From an uncultured Flavobacteriales bacterium (lineage in GTDB: Bacteria > Bacteroidota > Bacteroidia > Flavobacteriales_D > Sanyastnellaceae): a stretch of 35,764 nt of DNA. Below are positions 1-9,193 of this stretch, one piece after another. The notes beneath the pieces are model-generated. The model had not been told where the DNA came from. It did no database searches and saw only the letters and a program-made list of their open reading frames with translations. Every line of letters starts with the position of its first letter. Position 1 is the stretch's first letter. The DNA lies in contig CALSMK010000025.1 in the NCBI GenBank assembly GCA_943787435.1, positions 1 through 35,764 of the forward strand, read 5' to 3'. The translations under genes were made by a program, and so were the position numbers.

Positions 1-3000
1 GATTGGTGCAGTTGTCGTCGTCGTCGCAGATGCCGTCAGCATCGAGGTCATAGATTCCACATCCGCTGCAACAGACGTCGAACGGAATGACCAAAGAACG
101 GGCGACACCAGGTTGTTGAAGGGTGGTTCCGCCCACAGAGGTGTCGGCTACGCCAAAGCAACCTTCTGCATCCATGACCATCACGTTATAGTAACCAGGT
201 GCAATGGTGTCAAGACCACCAGGAAGGGCAATGGTGTAGTCAGAAGCTCCATTCTGTCCGAACAGCATTACGACAGTAGCGGCTCCGCTGGACAAGTCCA
301 GAGAGAATGCTCCGTCATTGCTGCTCATGGTAGAAGCGTTGCTGACGAGGTTCACAGCATCGAAGATGGGGGCGTCAGGACAGACCTGACACTCTTCATT
401 GGCACCGCCTGTGAGTGGCGCTTGATAGTTGTTGGCCAAGGGGTCGCTGCAAAGGTCACTGTTGTCGCAAACGCCGTCACCGTCAGAGTCACTGCCATCG
501 TTGGCCGTGTCGTATTCGCCGCTCGCGCAATCTTCGCAACCATCCTCGTCGACGTCTGAGCAGACAAACTTGTCATAGGCATCGTCGTCATCGTCATTGG
601 CCACACCGTCGCCGTCAATGTCAGGGTCGCTGCAATCTCCAATGTTGTCGGAGTCGAGGTCATTGTCATTGACGGTGATCAGCAATGAGTCTATGGCTGT
701 ATTTCCCGCACTGTCACTGGCTGTGAAGTACACATAGTGTGAACCAATGTCGAAACGGGTGCCAGACGTATCAGACTCCGAAGAGATGAATCCAGCACAA
801 TTGTCACCTGCAGTTGGTGGGGTCCAAGTCACAAGGGTGTCGCAACTGCCCTGTGGCGGTGTGATCACAATGTCGCTAGGCATGTTGACCAAGGTGGGAG
901 CAATTGTGTCGAGCACGGTGATCACAAACTGACTTGAATCTGCATTAGAGCTACCGTCAATGGCTGTATAGGTCACCGTTGTGGTTCCTAACCCAAATGC
1001 GGTTCCAGCAAGTGAGCCACCCGCACCAGGGAAAATCGATGCGCCTGAGCAGTTGTCTTCGGCGGTGGGTTCCGTCCATGTCATGGTGGCGGTACATTCC
1101 CCTGCGGCTACGTACAATGTAGAGTCTCCTCGCAGCCCTTCAACGGAAGGCAAGATGGTGTCGACCACGTTAATGGTGAAGCTAGCAATGCTCGTGTTGG
1201 TGTTGGCATCTGTCGCTGTATAGGAGATGATGTTTTCACCCAAGGCAAATGAATCTCCAGATTGTGACCCCGCAGGTAAGGGGGACAACGTGCTGCTAGC
1301 ACAATTGTCTGAAACCGTTGGTTCGGTCCACGTCATGGACGCAGTGCAGGCGTTGGAAGCCACGTAAAGCGTGGAGTCTCCTCTGAGGTTGAGAACACTC
1401 GGAGAAATCGTATCCACGACCTGTATGGTAAAGCTCGCAGTCGAATCGTTTCCAGCCACATCACTGGCGGTGTAAGTGACTGTTGCTGTTCCAAGGGCGA
1501 TCGGTTCATTTGGATTCGGTCCAGCAACTTTGTTGATTCCGGCACCCGCGCAGTTATCGTTAGTGGTTGGAGGTGTGTAGTTCAATGCGGCCGTGCAACT
1601 TGAGTCGTCGACATACAGGATGGTGTCTGATGGAAGCCCATTGATGGCCGGATTTTCCTTGTCTTGCACCGTGATTTGGAAGGAGGCTTGATAAGTGTTT
1701 GAAGCCGCATCTGTGGCTGTATAGGACACAGTGAATGGGCTGTCCTCCAATGCGAAGAAGCTTCCAGAAGCAAAGGATGGGGCATCCAGTGAGATGGTGG
1801 AATTGGGACAACTGTCAATGGCCGTAGGTGAGGTCCAAGAGAACGTTGCTCCACAATAACCTGCATCAGTATTGATCGTGGTGTCATTGGGCAGCCCAGC
1901 AATGTCGGGGGCCTCGTTGTCGTTGACCGTGATGGTCAGGGTTGCCGAAATGGCATTGCCTGACTCATCTGTGGCGGTGTAGACGATGTTGTGAGGGCCA
2001 GCGCTGAAGGACGTGTTCGGAGCTTGTCCTTGTCGCGTTACCACGGCAGCGCAATTGTCGCTGGCAGTGGGTTCAGTCCAAGAAATGGTCTTGGCACAAG
2101 TTCCAGGGGCGACATTCTCCGTGATGTTGTTCGGAAAGGACGTGAAGGTTGGCGAAATGGTGTCAAGCACAGTCACAGAAGCCGTGGCCGAGGCTTGATT
2201 TCCGCAATCGTCTGTTCCAACCAAGGTGACCGTTACCGGAGCAGTGGTGTCAGCACATGCGAAAGTTGACGGGGTGACTGACAGGCTGAGCACTGCCGTG
2301 CAGTTGTCGTTCGAATTGTTGTCGACATCAGAAGCCACAATTGAGCCGCTGCCAGAGGCATCGAGATACACCGTGAAGTCTTGCGCAGCAACGTTGGGCT
2401 TTGTCGTGTCTTGTACGGTGACGTTTTGCGTGTGCGAGATGGCGTTTGAACAACCATCTGTCGCCGTCCAAGTGCGAATCAAAAAGTTGTTGTCTATGCA
2501 TGTGCCAGCATTGCTGGTCTCTGCGAAAGTTGCGGTCAGAGCACCATCGCAGCCATCATTAGCAACAATTGGAGCAGGCACGTAGGAATCAATGGCATCG
2601 CAATTCACAATGGTATCGCCTGGGAGGGTGCTTGTAAATGCGGGCGCAATCGTATCGATGATCACAAAGAGCGCAGTGGTCGTGGACGCATTTCCACAGC
2701 TGTCAGCCGCTGAGAACGTGACGGATGTAGCAGATACCGTAGGGCAAGTGCCGGGGGTAGATGTGGCCGTTGCAGAATCGTCGCTCCAGAAAATGGAACC
2801 GGATGCAGTTGAGGCAGAGGCGCCGCCACGAGCTGCAATCCATGCTTGGAATTCAGAGGTATTGCCAGCTCCGTCACAGTTTACCGTGTCGTTCGCGGCG
2901 GGGGTTCCAATTACAGGAGGTGTGGTGTTGGTGAGTTGCCAGAAGGCATCTGCAGTGGTCGTATTGCCACAGGCATCTGTTGCGGTAAAGGTCACCGTGG

Positions 3001-6000
3001 TGGAATCGCCAGCGCATCCTTCGCCCATCGTGTAGGTGTAGGTAATGGCAACGCTGTTGTCACAGTTGTCTGAGACGGCCGCTCCTCCAACGTTGTTTAA
3101 CCAAGTGGTGAATTCGCCAGATTGATCGCCTCCAGTAACCTGTACTGATGTATCAACGGGAGGGGTGTCAAAAACAGGTGGGGTCGTGTCCTGCACAGAG
3201 ATGACCTGAATATGCTCCACTTCATTGCCACAGATGTCCGTAGCTGTCCAGGTACGGGTTAGCTCCTCTTCGTCTGGACAAGTACCGGCTGAAGAAGTCT
3301 GATTGTAAACCACGTTGATGGATCCACCACAAGAATCGGTTGCAGTGATGCTTGGCGCTGAGGGAATGGCGTCACAATTCACTGTGGTGTCGCTGGGCAT
3401 CGTCTCATTGAACGACGGGGGCGTGGTGTCGACAATGGTGAGGCTGGCAGAAACCGAGGCAGAGTTGCCTGTGGAGTCTGCAGCAGTAAAGGTGTATGTG
3501 GTCGTGCCCGCCGTGCAGGCACCCGGGGTATTTGCATCGGCACTGTTAGACCAATTCATGTCATCTGCACTCGTACAGTTGTCGGTTGCGGTGGCGCCAC
3601 CGTGGTTGGCCAACCAAGAGGCAATGTCTGCAGTATTTCCAGCTCCATCGCATTCAATGGTGGTGTCACTTGCTGCGGTGAGGATTGGATCCTCAGTGTC
3701 GTTGACCTTCACTGTGAAGCTCATCGTTGAAGAATTTCCTGATTCGTCAATGGCGGTGTAGGTAACCGTGGTTTCTCCATTGCCTGAGGCGGAGAAAGAA
3801 CTTCCTTCCTCAGGAGAGGAATAAAGCGTATCCAAATTGCAGTTTTCAGTGACTGTTGGCACGGTCCAGTTCCCAATTTGAGCACAGGTCCCAGAAGCTG
3901 CAGTCAAATCGAGATTGGACAATTGTGCAATGACGGGCTTGGTTGTGTCTGCAACGGTGACAATGAAGGAGGCAATGGAGTCGTTTCCTTGAGCATCGGA
4001 AGCAGTGTAGGTAACCATGTTTGGCCCCAAGTTGAAAGTGCTGCCATTGCTGTTACCGGCAGACTGCGCGATGCTTTGTCCAGGACAGTTGTCTGTGGAT
4101 GTAGGTTCTGTCCAAGTGAATGCGGCAGAAGCGCAGGTGTTGCCTGAGGCGCTCAGTGTTGTGTCATTTGGCAAATTGACGATTCCGGGCTTTTGATTGT
4201 CTGTAACGGTGACCTTAAATGTGGCAATGCTGTCATTGCCATAGATGTCACTTGCAGTCACGGTGACCGTCGTTTCTCCCACAGCGAAAGTGGTACCAGA
4301 CGCTGGACTGGCAACAACGCCAGACATGCTGCAATTGTCTGAGGCTGTGATCGTCGTCCAAGTCACAACGGCGTCGCACTGGTTTAAGTCCGCGTTCTCT
4401 GAAATGTCGTTGGGCAGGTTGTCAATATTCGGCTTTACGTTGTCTTGAACCGTGACAGTGAAGGTGGAGTTTGTGGTGTTGCCTTCTGCGTCAGTTGCAG
4501 AAAGGGTTACGTCCGTATCGCCAATGGCGAAGGTGGAACCACTCTGGATCGAACTCTGGAAATCGGTGACCCCACAATTGTCATCGGCACTGGCTGACCA
4601 TGTATACACAGCTGTGCAAGCGTTGGCTGCGGTATAGATTGTGGTGTCGGCTATGGTTCCAGAGATGGTTGGATTCTCATTGTCTGTGACGATGACGTCA
4701 AACGTCATAGTAGACTGGTTGTTGTTTTCGTCAATGGCCGTGTAGGTCACAGTCGTTGACCCCTTCGGAAACCGGTCTCCGGAGGCGTAATCAGAAGTCA
4801 GTGAGTCGGCTTCTACGCCACAGTTGTCAGTGACGGATGGAATGGACCATGTAACCACTGCACTGCATGAATCAGCCTCTGTGTTGGCGTTGATGTCCGC
4901 CATTTGATCAATGACTGGGACCTGCGTGTCGCTCACGGTGATCACGAAGCTGGTCGTGTCTCCATTTCCAGCAGCGTCAACGGCGATATAGGTGACCGTG
5001 TTTTCACCAATGCTGTAGAGATAGTCGCCGGACTCATTGTTCGTAAACGAGGTGACGGCGCAGTTGTCGTTGGCCGCAACTGGAGCCCACGTCACTGTCG
5101 CGTAGCATTCACCGGCATCGGCCTCTACGTTGGGCATGTCAGCTGGTGTTCCCGTAATGATCGGGTCTGTCTCATCAATGATGGTCACGATGAAGCTGCT
5201 GGTGGCCGTGTTGCCTGCTGCATCAGAGGCGGTCAGGGTGACTGTAACGGGAGAGTTCGCGACATTGAATGTGCTGCCATTGGTTGGGGATGCCGTAAAA
5301 GAAGTCACCCCGCAATTGTCTGATGCGCTGGCGTCAATCCAATTCAAAATTTGTCCGCAGGAAGCAGAAGATGCCAAAATCGTGGTGTCTGAAGGGGTGC
5401 CTGTGATCACAGGGTCTTCATCATCGATCACGGTAATGCTGAAAGATGCGATGGAGTCATTGCCGTTGACATCCATGGCAGCGTAGGTGACCGTGCTGGT
5501 GCCTTTGTTGAATGAAGCGCCATTTGTGCCGTCGCCTGTGAACGAAGCGATTTCACAGTTGTCTGTTGCCGTGGGTTCTGTCCATGAGTACGTCGCAGCA
5601 CAGGTCCCGGGGATGACTGAAATCGTGGTGTCTGAGGGCAACCCGATGATGCTTGGGTTCTCGTCATCCGTGATGGTGATGAAGAAACTCGAGGCTTTCA
5701 TATTGCCTGCCGTGTCCTGAGCGGTGTAGGTCACCGTGGTTGTTCCAACTCCGAAGAATTCTCCCACAGCGTGGTTGGAGTTGAAAAAGAACAACTCACA
5801 GTTGTCTGTGGCGCTGGGAATGTCCCAGTCCATGAAGGCTCCACATGCCCCTGGCTCCGCAGTTTGCGTGGTGTCATTGGGCATGTCGACAATCACTGGT
5901 TTGGTGACGTCAGGAGAGCACTGAGCATAGGTGGTATCGACCAGAGGGCCGGCGAGCATGAGGCAAAAGCCCAAAAAAGCTGTCAAGAGACGCATCGGTA

Positions 6001-6013
6001 CAGAATTTGGCAT
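1..6013 (-). CDS. Giant secreted HYR-repeat surface protein, 3' end beyond the window
   Basis: One minus-strand frame stays open from ATG 6013 to the window edge (at least 2,004 codons), so its C-terminus is missing here. The N-terminus is a signal peptide (MRLLTAFLGF core, likely cleaved at TYA-QC); an in-frame ATG at 5995 gives a tighter signal peptide and may be the true start. No Shine-Dalgarno is visible at either. The mature part is about 21 tandem repeats of roughly 82 residues with HYR hallmarks: DNC in the middle, then VTYTAxDxxGN and a closing VxDxxxP. They are followed by an Asp-rich TSP3-like stretch (DIDGDGVANDDDDD, DSDGDGVCDN) and, at the very edge, DLDADGICDDDDNC. HYR arrays form Ig-like stalks in surface adhesins. 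Export by T9SS is inferred from lineage only, because the sorting domain would lie off the window. Role: adhesin or matrix protein, inferred. Confidence 0.9.
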   Translation of the reverse strand, partial: MPNSVPMRLLTAFLGFCLMLAGPLVDTTYAQCSPDVTKPVIVDMPNDTTQTAEPGACGAFMDWDIPSATDNCELFFFNSNHAVGEFFGVGTTTVTYTAQDTAGNMKASSFFITITDDENPSIIGLPSDTTISVIPGTCAATYSWTEPTATDNCEIASFTGDGTNGASFNKGTSTVTYAAMDVNGNDSIASFSITVIDDEDPVITGTPSDTTILASSASCGQILNWIDASASDNCGVTSFTASPTNGSTFNVANSPVTVTLTASDAAGNTATSSFIVTIIDETDPIITGTPADMPNVEADAGECYATVTWAPVAANDNCAVTSFTNNESGDYLYSIGENTVTYIAVDAAGNGDTTSFVITVSDTQVPVIDQMADINANTEADSCSAVVTWSIPSVTDNCGVEADSLTSDYASGDRFPKGSTTVTYTAIDENNNQSTMTFDVIVTDNENPTISGTIADTTIYTAANACTAVYTWSASADDNCGVTDFQSSIQSGSTFAIGDTDVTLSATDAEGNTTNSTFTVTVQDNVKPNIDNLPNDISENADLNQCDAVVTWTTITASDNCSMSGVVASPASGTTFAVGETTVTVTASDIYGNDSIATFKVTVTDNQKPGIVNLPNDTTLSASGNTCASAAFTWTEPTSTDNCPGQSIAQSAGNSNGSTFNLGPNMVTYTASDAQGNDSIASFIVTVADTTKPVIAQLSNLDLTAASGTCAQIGNWTVPTVTENCNLDTLYSSPEEGSSFSASGNGETTVTYTAIDESGNSSTMSFTVKVNDTEDPILTAASDTTIECDGAGNTADIASWLANHGGATATDNCTSADDMNWSNSADANTPGACTAGTTTYTFTAADSTGNSASVSASLTIVDTTPPSFNETMPSDTTVNCDAIPSAPSITATDSCGGSINVVYNQTSSAGTCPDEEELTRTWTATDICGNEVEHIQVISVQDTTPPVFDTPPVDTSVQVTGGDQSGEFTTWLNNVGGAAVSDNCDNSVAITYTYTMGEGCAGDSTTVTFTATDACGNTTTADAFWQLTNTTPPVIGTPAANDTVNCDGAGNTSEFQAWIAARGGASASTASGSIFWSDDSATATSTPGTCPTVSATSVTFSAADSCGNASTTTALFVIIDTIAPAFTSTLPGDTIVNCDAIDSYVPAPIVANDGCDGALTATFAETSNAGTCIDNNFLIRTWTATDGCSNAISHTQNVTVQDTTKPNVAAQDFTVYLDASGSGSIVASDVDNNSNDNCTAVLSLSVTPSTFACADTTAPVTVTLVGTDDCGNQASATASVTVLDTISPTFTSFPNNITENVAPGTCAKTISWTEPTASDNCAAVVTRQGQAPNTSFSAGPHNIVYTATDESGNAISATLTITVNDNEAPDIAGLPNDTTINTDAGYCGATFSWTSPTAIDSCPNSTISLDAPSFASGSFFALEDSPFTVSYTATDAASNTYQASFQITVQDKENPAINGLPSDTILYVDDSSCTAALNYTPPTTNDNCAGAGINKVAGPNPNEPIALGTATVTYTASDVAGNDSTASFTIQVVDTISPSVLNLRGDSTLYVASNACTASMTWTEPTVSDNCASSTLSPLPAGSQSGDSFALGENIISYTATDANTNTSIASFTINVVDTILPSVEGLRGDSTLYVAAGECTATMTWTEPTAEDNCSGASIFPGAGGSLAGTAFGLGTTTVTYTAIDGSSNADSSQFVITVLDTIAPTLVNMPSDIVITPPQGSCDTLVTWTPPTAGDNCAGFISSESDTSGTRFDIGSHYVYFTASDSAGNTAIDSLLITVNDNDLDSDNIGDCSDPDIDGDGVANDDDDDAYDKFVCSDVDEDGCEDCASGEYDTANDGSDSDGDGVCDNSDLCSDPLANNYQAPLTGGANEECQVCPDAPIFDAVNLVSNASTMSSNDGAFSLDLSSGAATVVMLFGQNGASDYTIALPGGLDTIAPGYYNVMVMDAEGCFGVADTSVGGTTLQQPGVARSLVIPFDVCCSGCGIYDLDADGICDDDDNCTN
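437..678 (-). repeat. Acidic TSP3-like calcium-binding repeats in the giant protein
   Basis: In the frame of the giant gene this stretch encodes a run of Asp-rich loops such as DPDIDGDGVANDDDDD, DVDEDGCEDC and DSDGDGVCDNSDLC. These resemble thrombospondin type 3 repeats, which bind calcium and are common between the repeat stalk and C-terminal part of Bacteroidota surface proteins. A further loop of the same kind lies at bases 1-58. Calcium binding is inferred from the motif. Confidence 0.7.
690..5915 (-). repeat. Tandem array of about 21 HYR-type domain repeats (~245 bp each)
   Basis: On the plus strand a motif of the form cA(g/a)TTGTC, the complement of codons for D-N-C, recurs about every 245 bp from about 5800 down to about 800. 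Copies are diverged at DNA level, so this is an old protein-domain array rather than a recent expansion. Copies between about 2410 and 3700 differ from the rest: three contain a WL...GGA insert before the DNC position and two carry NCDAI...RTWTATD. The number 21 was counted by eye from motif spacing. Confidence 0.82.
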
Positions 6014-6120
6014 CAGCAAAGTACCGCGAGAATCGGGAAAGGAGATATTATTATCTACGCGTACATCGTTTCTGACCCTAATTATATTAGACGTTCACAA
6101 ATTAGTGCGGCCATTGGGCA

Positions 6121-6151
6121 CGAAAAAGCCCCGCTGAGAGGCGGGGCTTTT
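6121..6151 (-). terminator. Rho-independent terminator of secDF
   Basis: A perfect 11-bp stem (AAAAGCCCCGC / GCGGGGCTTTT) with a 6-base loop lies 22 bases past the secDF stop. On the minus strand it is followed by T-rich sequence. It separates secDF from the giant HYR gene, which therefore needs its own promoter in 6014-6120; no clear box was found there. Confidence 0.88.
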
Positions 6152-6172
6152 CTTTTCGATGCAAATAACCGG

Positions 6173-9094
6173 TCAGGCTTTCACGTTGTCTTTGCTCAAG
6201 TCGACCACAGTGGGAGTGGCGATGAAAATCGAGCTGTAGGTTCCCACAACAACACCAATCATCAAGGCAAATACGAAGCCTTTGATGTTGTCTCCACCAA
6301 AGAGGAAAATGGTGAGCAAAACCACAAACGTGGAGAGTGAGGTATTGATGGTGCGGCTCAACGTGCTGTTGAGTGCCAAATTGAAGACTTCATTCCGTTC
6401 TTTCTTGGCTCCATACAAGGCGAAGTACTCTCGGATCCTGTCAAAGACGACCACGGTATCGTTAATCGAGTAACCAATCACCGTCAGGATGGCTGCAATG
6501 AACGCTTGGTCAATCTCCATGGTGAAGGGAAGAATCCCCCAGAAGATGCTGAACAGTGACAGTACGATGAGTACATCGTGAATCATCGCCACCAGAGCGC
6601 CAAGGCCATATTGCCACTTTCTGAATCGGAAGAAGATGTACAAGAAGATGACCAGCAGGGAGAAAATGGTTGCATTCGCAGCGCCTCGTCGGAAATCATC
6701 GCTGATGGTGCCATCTACTTTATTGTATCTGTCTACCGTGTATTCCGTCCCGGTTGCAGCCAATCCTTTGGCCAGCGCAGCTTGGATGGCTTCGTCCTGG
6801 TCGGCAGCTTCGCTTTCAATCATGAAGTTGGTCATGATTCGAACTTGGCTGTCGCTCTCCTTGGTTTGAACCACAGGATTGCCCGGGGTTCCGTTTTCCG
6901 TGAACGCTTCACTGAGTGAGGCGCGAAGCGTTTCCATGTTCACAGGTTGCTCAAAGGAGACGTCGAACGTCGAACCTCCTGAAAACTCAACACCGTAGTT
7001 GAGGCCGCGGGTGGACAAACTGGCCATTCCTCCTGCGATCACGAGCGCGCTCGCGATGTAAGCCATGCGCCTGCGTGCAATGAAAGGAACCGCTGTGTTG
7101 GTGAACCAATTCTCGGTCAACTTCGAAGAGAACGACATGCCCTTCTTCTTCTCGAGGCGGCTGAAGATCACCAAACGGGTCAGGACAATCGCGCTGAACA
7201 ATGAGGTGAAAATTCCGACCATGAGGGTCGTTGCGAAACCGCGGATGGCTCCACTACCGAAGCTGTATAGAATGACAGCCGTCAGCAACGTGGTGATGTT
7301 GGCATCGATGATGGCGCTGTAGGCTTTTGAGTAGCCTTCTTTTACAGCCCCAGCCAATCCCTTGCCAGCACGCATCTCCTCTCGCACGCGCTCATATATG
7401 AGCACGTTTGCGTCAACGGCCATACCGATGGTCAAAACGATACCCGCAATTCCTGGAAGCGTCAGGGCAGCTCCAAGCGAAGCCAGTGCGCCGATCAAGA
7501 AAAACAGGTTGGCCACCAGGGCGATGTTGCTCACCACACCGGCTCCTCGGTAGTAAAAGATCATGTAGACCAAGACCACGAGCAAAGCGAATATGAACGA
7601 GCTCAGTCCCGCTTGGATGTTTTCTTCACCCAATTGTGGTCCGACAGAAACTTCGTCCACGATTCGAGCGGGTGCAGGAAGCGATCCGGCCTTCAATAGG
7701 CTGGCAAGGTCTTCCGCTTCAAGCAATTTCTGCTCAGCAGTTTGACCTGTGCCAAAGCTGATTTGAGACCGTCCGTTGAGGATGGCGCTGTTTACGTTTG
7801 GAGCGGAGAACACAAGATTGTCCAGGACCACCGCAACTGCGCGGTTGTTGTCTGCGGCAGCGGCCTTGGTCATCTGTCCCCAGATGCCGGCGCCTTCGCC
7901 ATTCATGGTCATGTTGCAGACCACATCTCCAATCTCGTCGTAACCCACGCGGGCGTCGACAATGCTCTTTCCGTCCAATTTCGCCTTACCACGACCACTT
8001 TGGTCTTGGACTGCATAAAGGGTCGAAACATTTCCATTGCTCTTGGCGCTCCAAAGCAGGCGCAGATCATTGCCCAGGGCCGCTTTGACGGCTGGCATTC
8101 TGAGGATGTTGTTGACTTTGCCGGTATCCGCATCGATGGAGTATCCAACCACGCTGGTCCTGGCTGTCCTCTCAGGTTGCATGAAGGCAAACAGAGGATT
8201 CTTCGCACGGAGGTCTTCTGTGCTCAGTGAGCTGTCCGCTGCGGCGCCCTCGGCATAGAGGTCAGGACGCATTTGGCGACCAGCTGCCACGTTGGCATCT
8301 GCCAAGCGCTGAACCACTTCTTCATTGAACCAAGTCTCCCAAAATTCGAGATTGGCCGTGGATTTGAGCTGCTTCCGGGCGCGAGCAGGATCGTCGATGC
8401 CTGGAAGTTCCACAAGGATGCGGCCACTAAAGGACAGCTTCTGCACGTTGGGTTGGGCCACGCCGAGTTGGTCAATCCGCTTGCGGATGATGTTCTCGGT
8501 GTTGTTGATGGCGGTTTCTGCTTCTGTTCTCAGGATGGCGAGGATGTCCTCATCGGTGCTCTTCTGTGGGAACAGGTCGCGGTTTTCCATGTTGTGGAAA
8601 ATTCGCCAGAGTTCGACATCGGTGTTCTGAGCAGACCAAGCCTGACCGAACAAAGTGATGAAATCGGCGTTTGAGTTGCGACGCTCGGCTTTGGCCGCAC
8701 TGACAGCGGCTCTGAACGGTTCGTTCGTGCTGTAGTCTGCCAAAGCGACCACGAGGTCGGGAATGGAGACTTCGAGCGTGACGCTCATGCCACCGCGGAG
8801 GTCAAGGCCAAGGTTAAGCTCTCGCTCTTTGGCTTCGCGGTAGGACTTGCCGAAAACAGGAACGATGGCCGAATCGCCTTTAGAACGGAGGTAAGCCTTG
8901 GCTTCCTCCTTGGCGGTGGCATTGAATGCCTCTTCGGTGATGTCGCCCGCTTCGAGCAGTTGCTCCGCTTCATATACACCTTGTTCAGCGGCTTCTTTCT
9001 CAAATTGACTTGAGAAGTAGTTGAAGCTCAGCGTGTACGTGGTGGCCAATGCGAGCAGCACCGTAAAGATCAGGACGGCACTCTTATTCTGCAT
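6173..9094 (-). CDS. secDF: Fused protein-export membrane protein SecD-SecF
   Basis: This 973-residue protein is the single-chain SecDF form found in Bacteroidota. It uses the proton motive force to help the Sec translocon pull proteins across the inner membrane. An N-terminal membrane helix (residues 5-25) is followed by the SecD motif LGLDLRGG (95-102), a large periplasmic P1 region with IRKRIDQLGV (about 203-212), and a first six-helix RND bundle (about 495-645) containing IGMAVDANVLIYERVREE. The SecF half starts near 670 with NYGVEFSGGSTFDVSF (about 699) and ends with a second bundle that includes GYSINDTVVVFDRIRE (about 880). The frame is intact, and ATG 9094 directly precedes the hydrophobic start. 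It is a single gene between a -7 box upstream and a terminator downstream. Confidence 0.97.
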   Translation of the reverse strand: MQNKSAVLIFTVLLALATTYTLSFNYFSSQFEKEAAEQGVYEAEQLLEAGDITEEAFNATAKEEAKAYLRSKGDSAIVPVFGKSYREAKERELNLGLDLRGGMSVTLEVSIPDLVVALADYSTNEPFRAAVSAAKAERRNSNADFITLFGQAWSAQNTDVELWRIFHNMENRDLFPQKSTDEDILAILRTEAETAINNTENIIRKRIDQLGVAQPNVQKLSFSGRILVELPGIDDPARARKQLKSTANLEFWETWFNEEVVQRLADANVAAGRQMRPDLYAEGAAADSSLSTEDLRAKNPLFAFMQPERTARTSVVGYSIDADTGKVNNILRMPAVKAALGNDLRLLWSAKSNGNVSTLYAVQDQSGRGKAKLDGKSIVDARVGYDEIGDVVCNMTMNGEGAGIWGQMTKAAAADNNRAVAVVLDNLVFSAPNVNSAILNGRSQISFGTGQTAEQKLLEAEDLASLLKAGSLPAPARIVDEVSVGPQLGEENIQAGLSSFIFALLVVLVYMIFYYRGAGVVSNIALVANLFFLIGALASLGAALTLPGIAGIVLTIGMAVDANVLIYERVREEMRAGKGLAGAVKEGYSKAYSAIIDANITTLLTAVILYSFGSGAIRGFATTLMVGIFTSLFSAIVLTRLVIFSRLEKKKGMSFSSKLTENWFTNTAVPFIARRRMAYIASALVIAGGMASLSTRGLNYGVEFSGGSTFDVSFEQPVNMETLRASLSEAFTENGTPGNPVVQTKESDSQVRIMTNFMIESEAADQDEAIQAALAKGLAATGTEYTVDRYNKVDGTISDDFRRGAANATIFSLLVIFLYIFFRFRKWQYGLGALVAMIHDVLIVLSLFSIFWGILPFTMEIDQAFIAAILTVIGYSINDTVVVFDRIREYFALYGAKKERNEVFNLALNSTLSRTINTSLSTFVVLLTIFLFGGDNIKGFVFALMIGVVVGTYSSIFIATPTVVDLSKDNVKA

Positions 9095-9118
9095 GATTCA
9101 GGTGTTTTTTAAGGTCTG

Positions 9119-9126
9119 CAAAGATA
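9119..9126 (-). promoter_or_regulatory. Bacteroidota-type -7 box upstream of secDF
   Basis: The minus strand reads TATCTTTG, an exact match to the Bacteroidota -7 consensus TAnnTTTG, ending 24 bases before the secDF ATG. No convincing -33 TTTG is seen at the usual spacing, so the call rests on the -7 box and position. Confidence 0.55.
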
Positions 9127-9193
9127 GATAAAACGCGGTGTGGAGGGCTTGACTGCCCGCAAAGGGCGCAGGGTTTGAATTACCTTCGCTTAT

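Noticed and set aside
690-5915. Regularly spaced repeats as a possible CRISPR array
   Set aside because: The period is about 245 bp, copies are diverged, and they translate to HYR domains in one frame. There are no short identical repeats and no cas genes.
113-6340. Many plus-strand and other-frame ORFs of 60-190 codons across the left 6 kb
   Set aside because: They are antisense or out-of-frame shadows of the giant HYR frame; none shows a family motif, and they recur with the repeat period.
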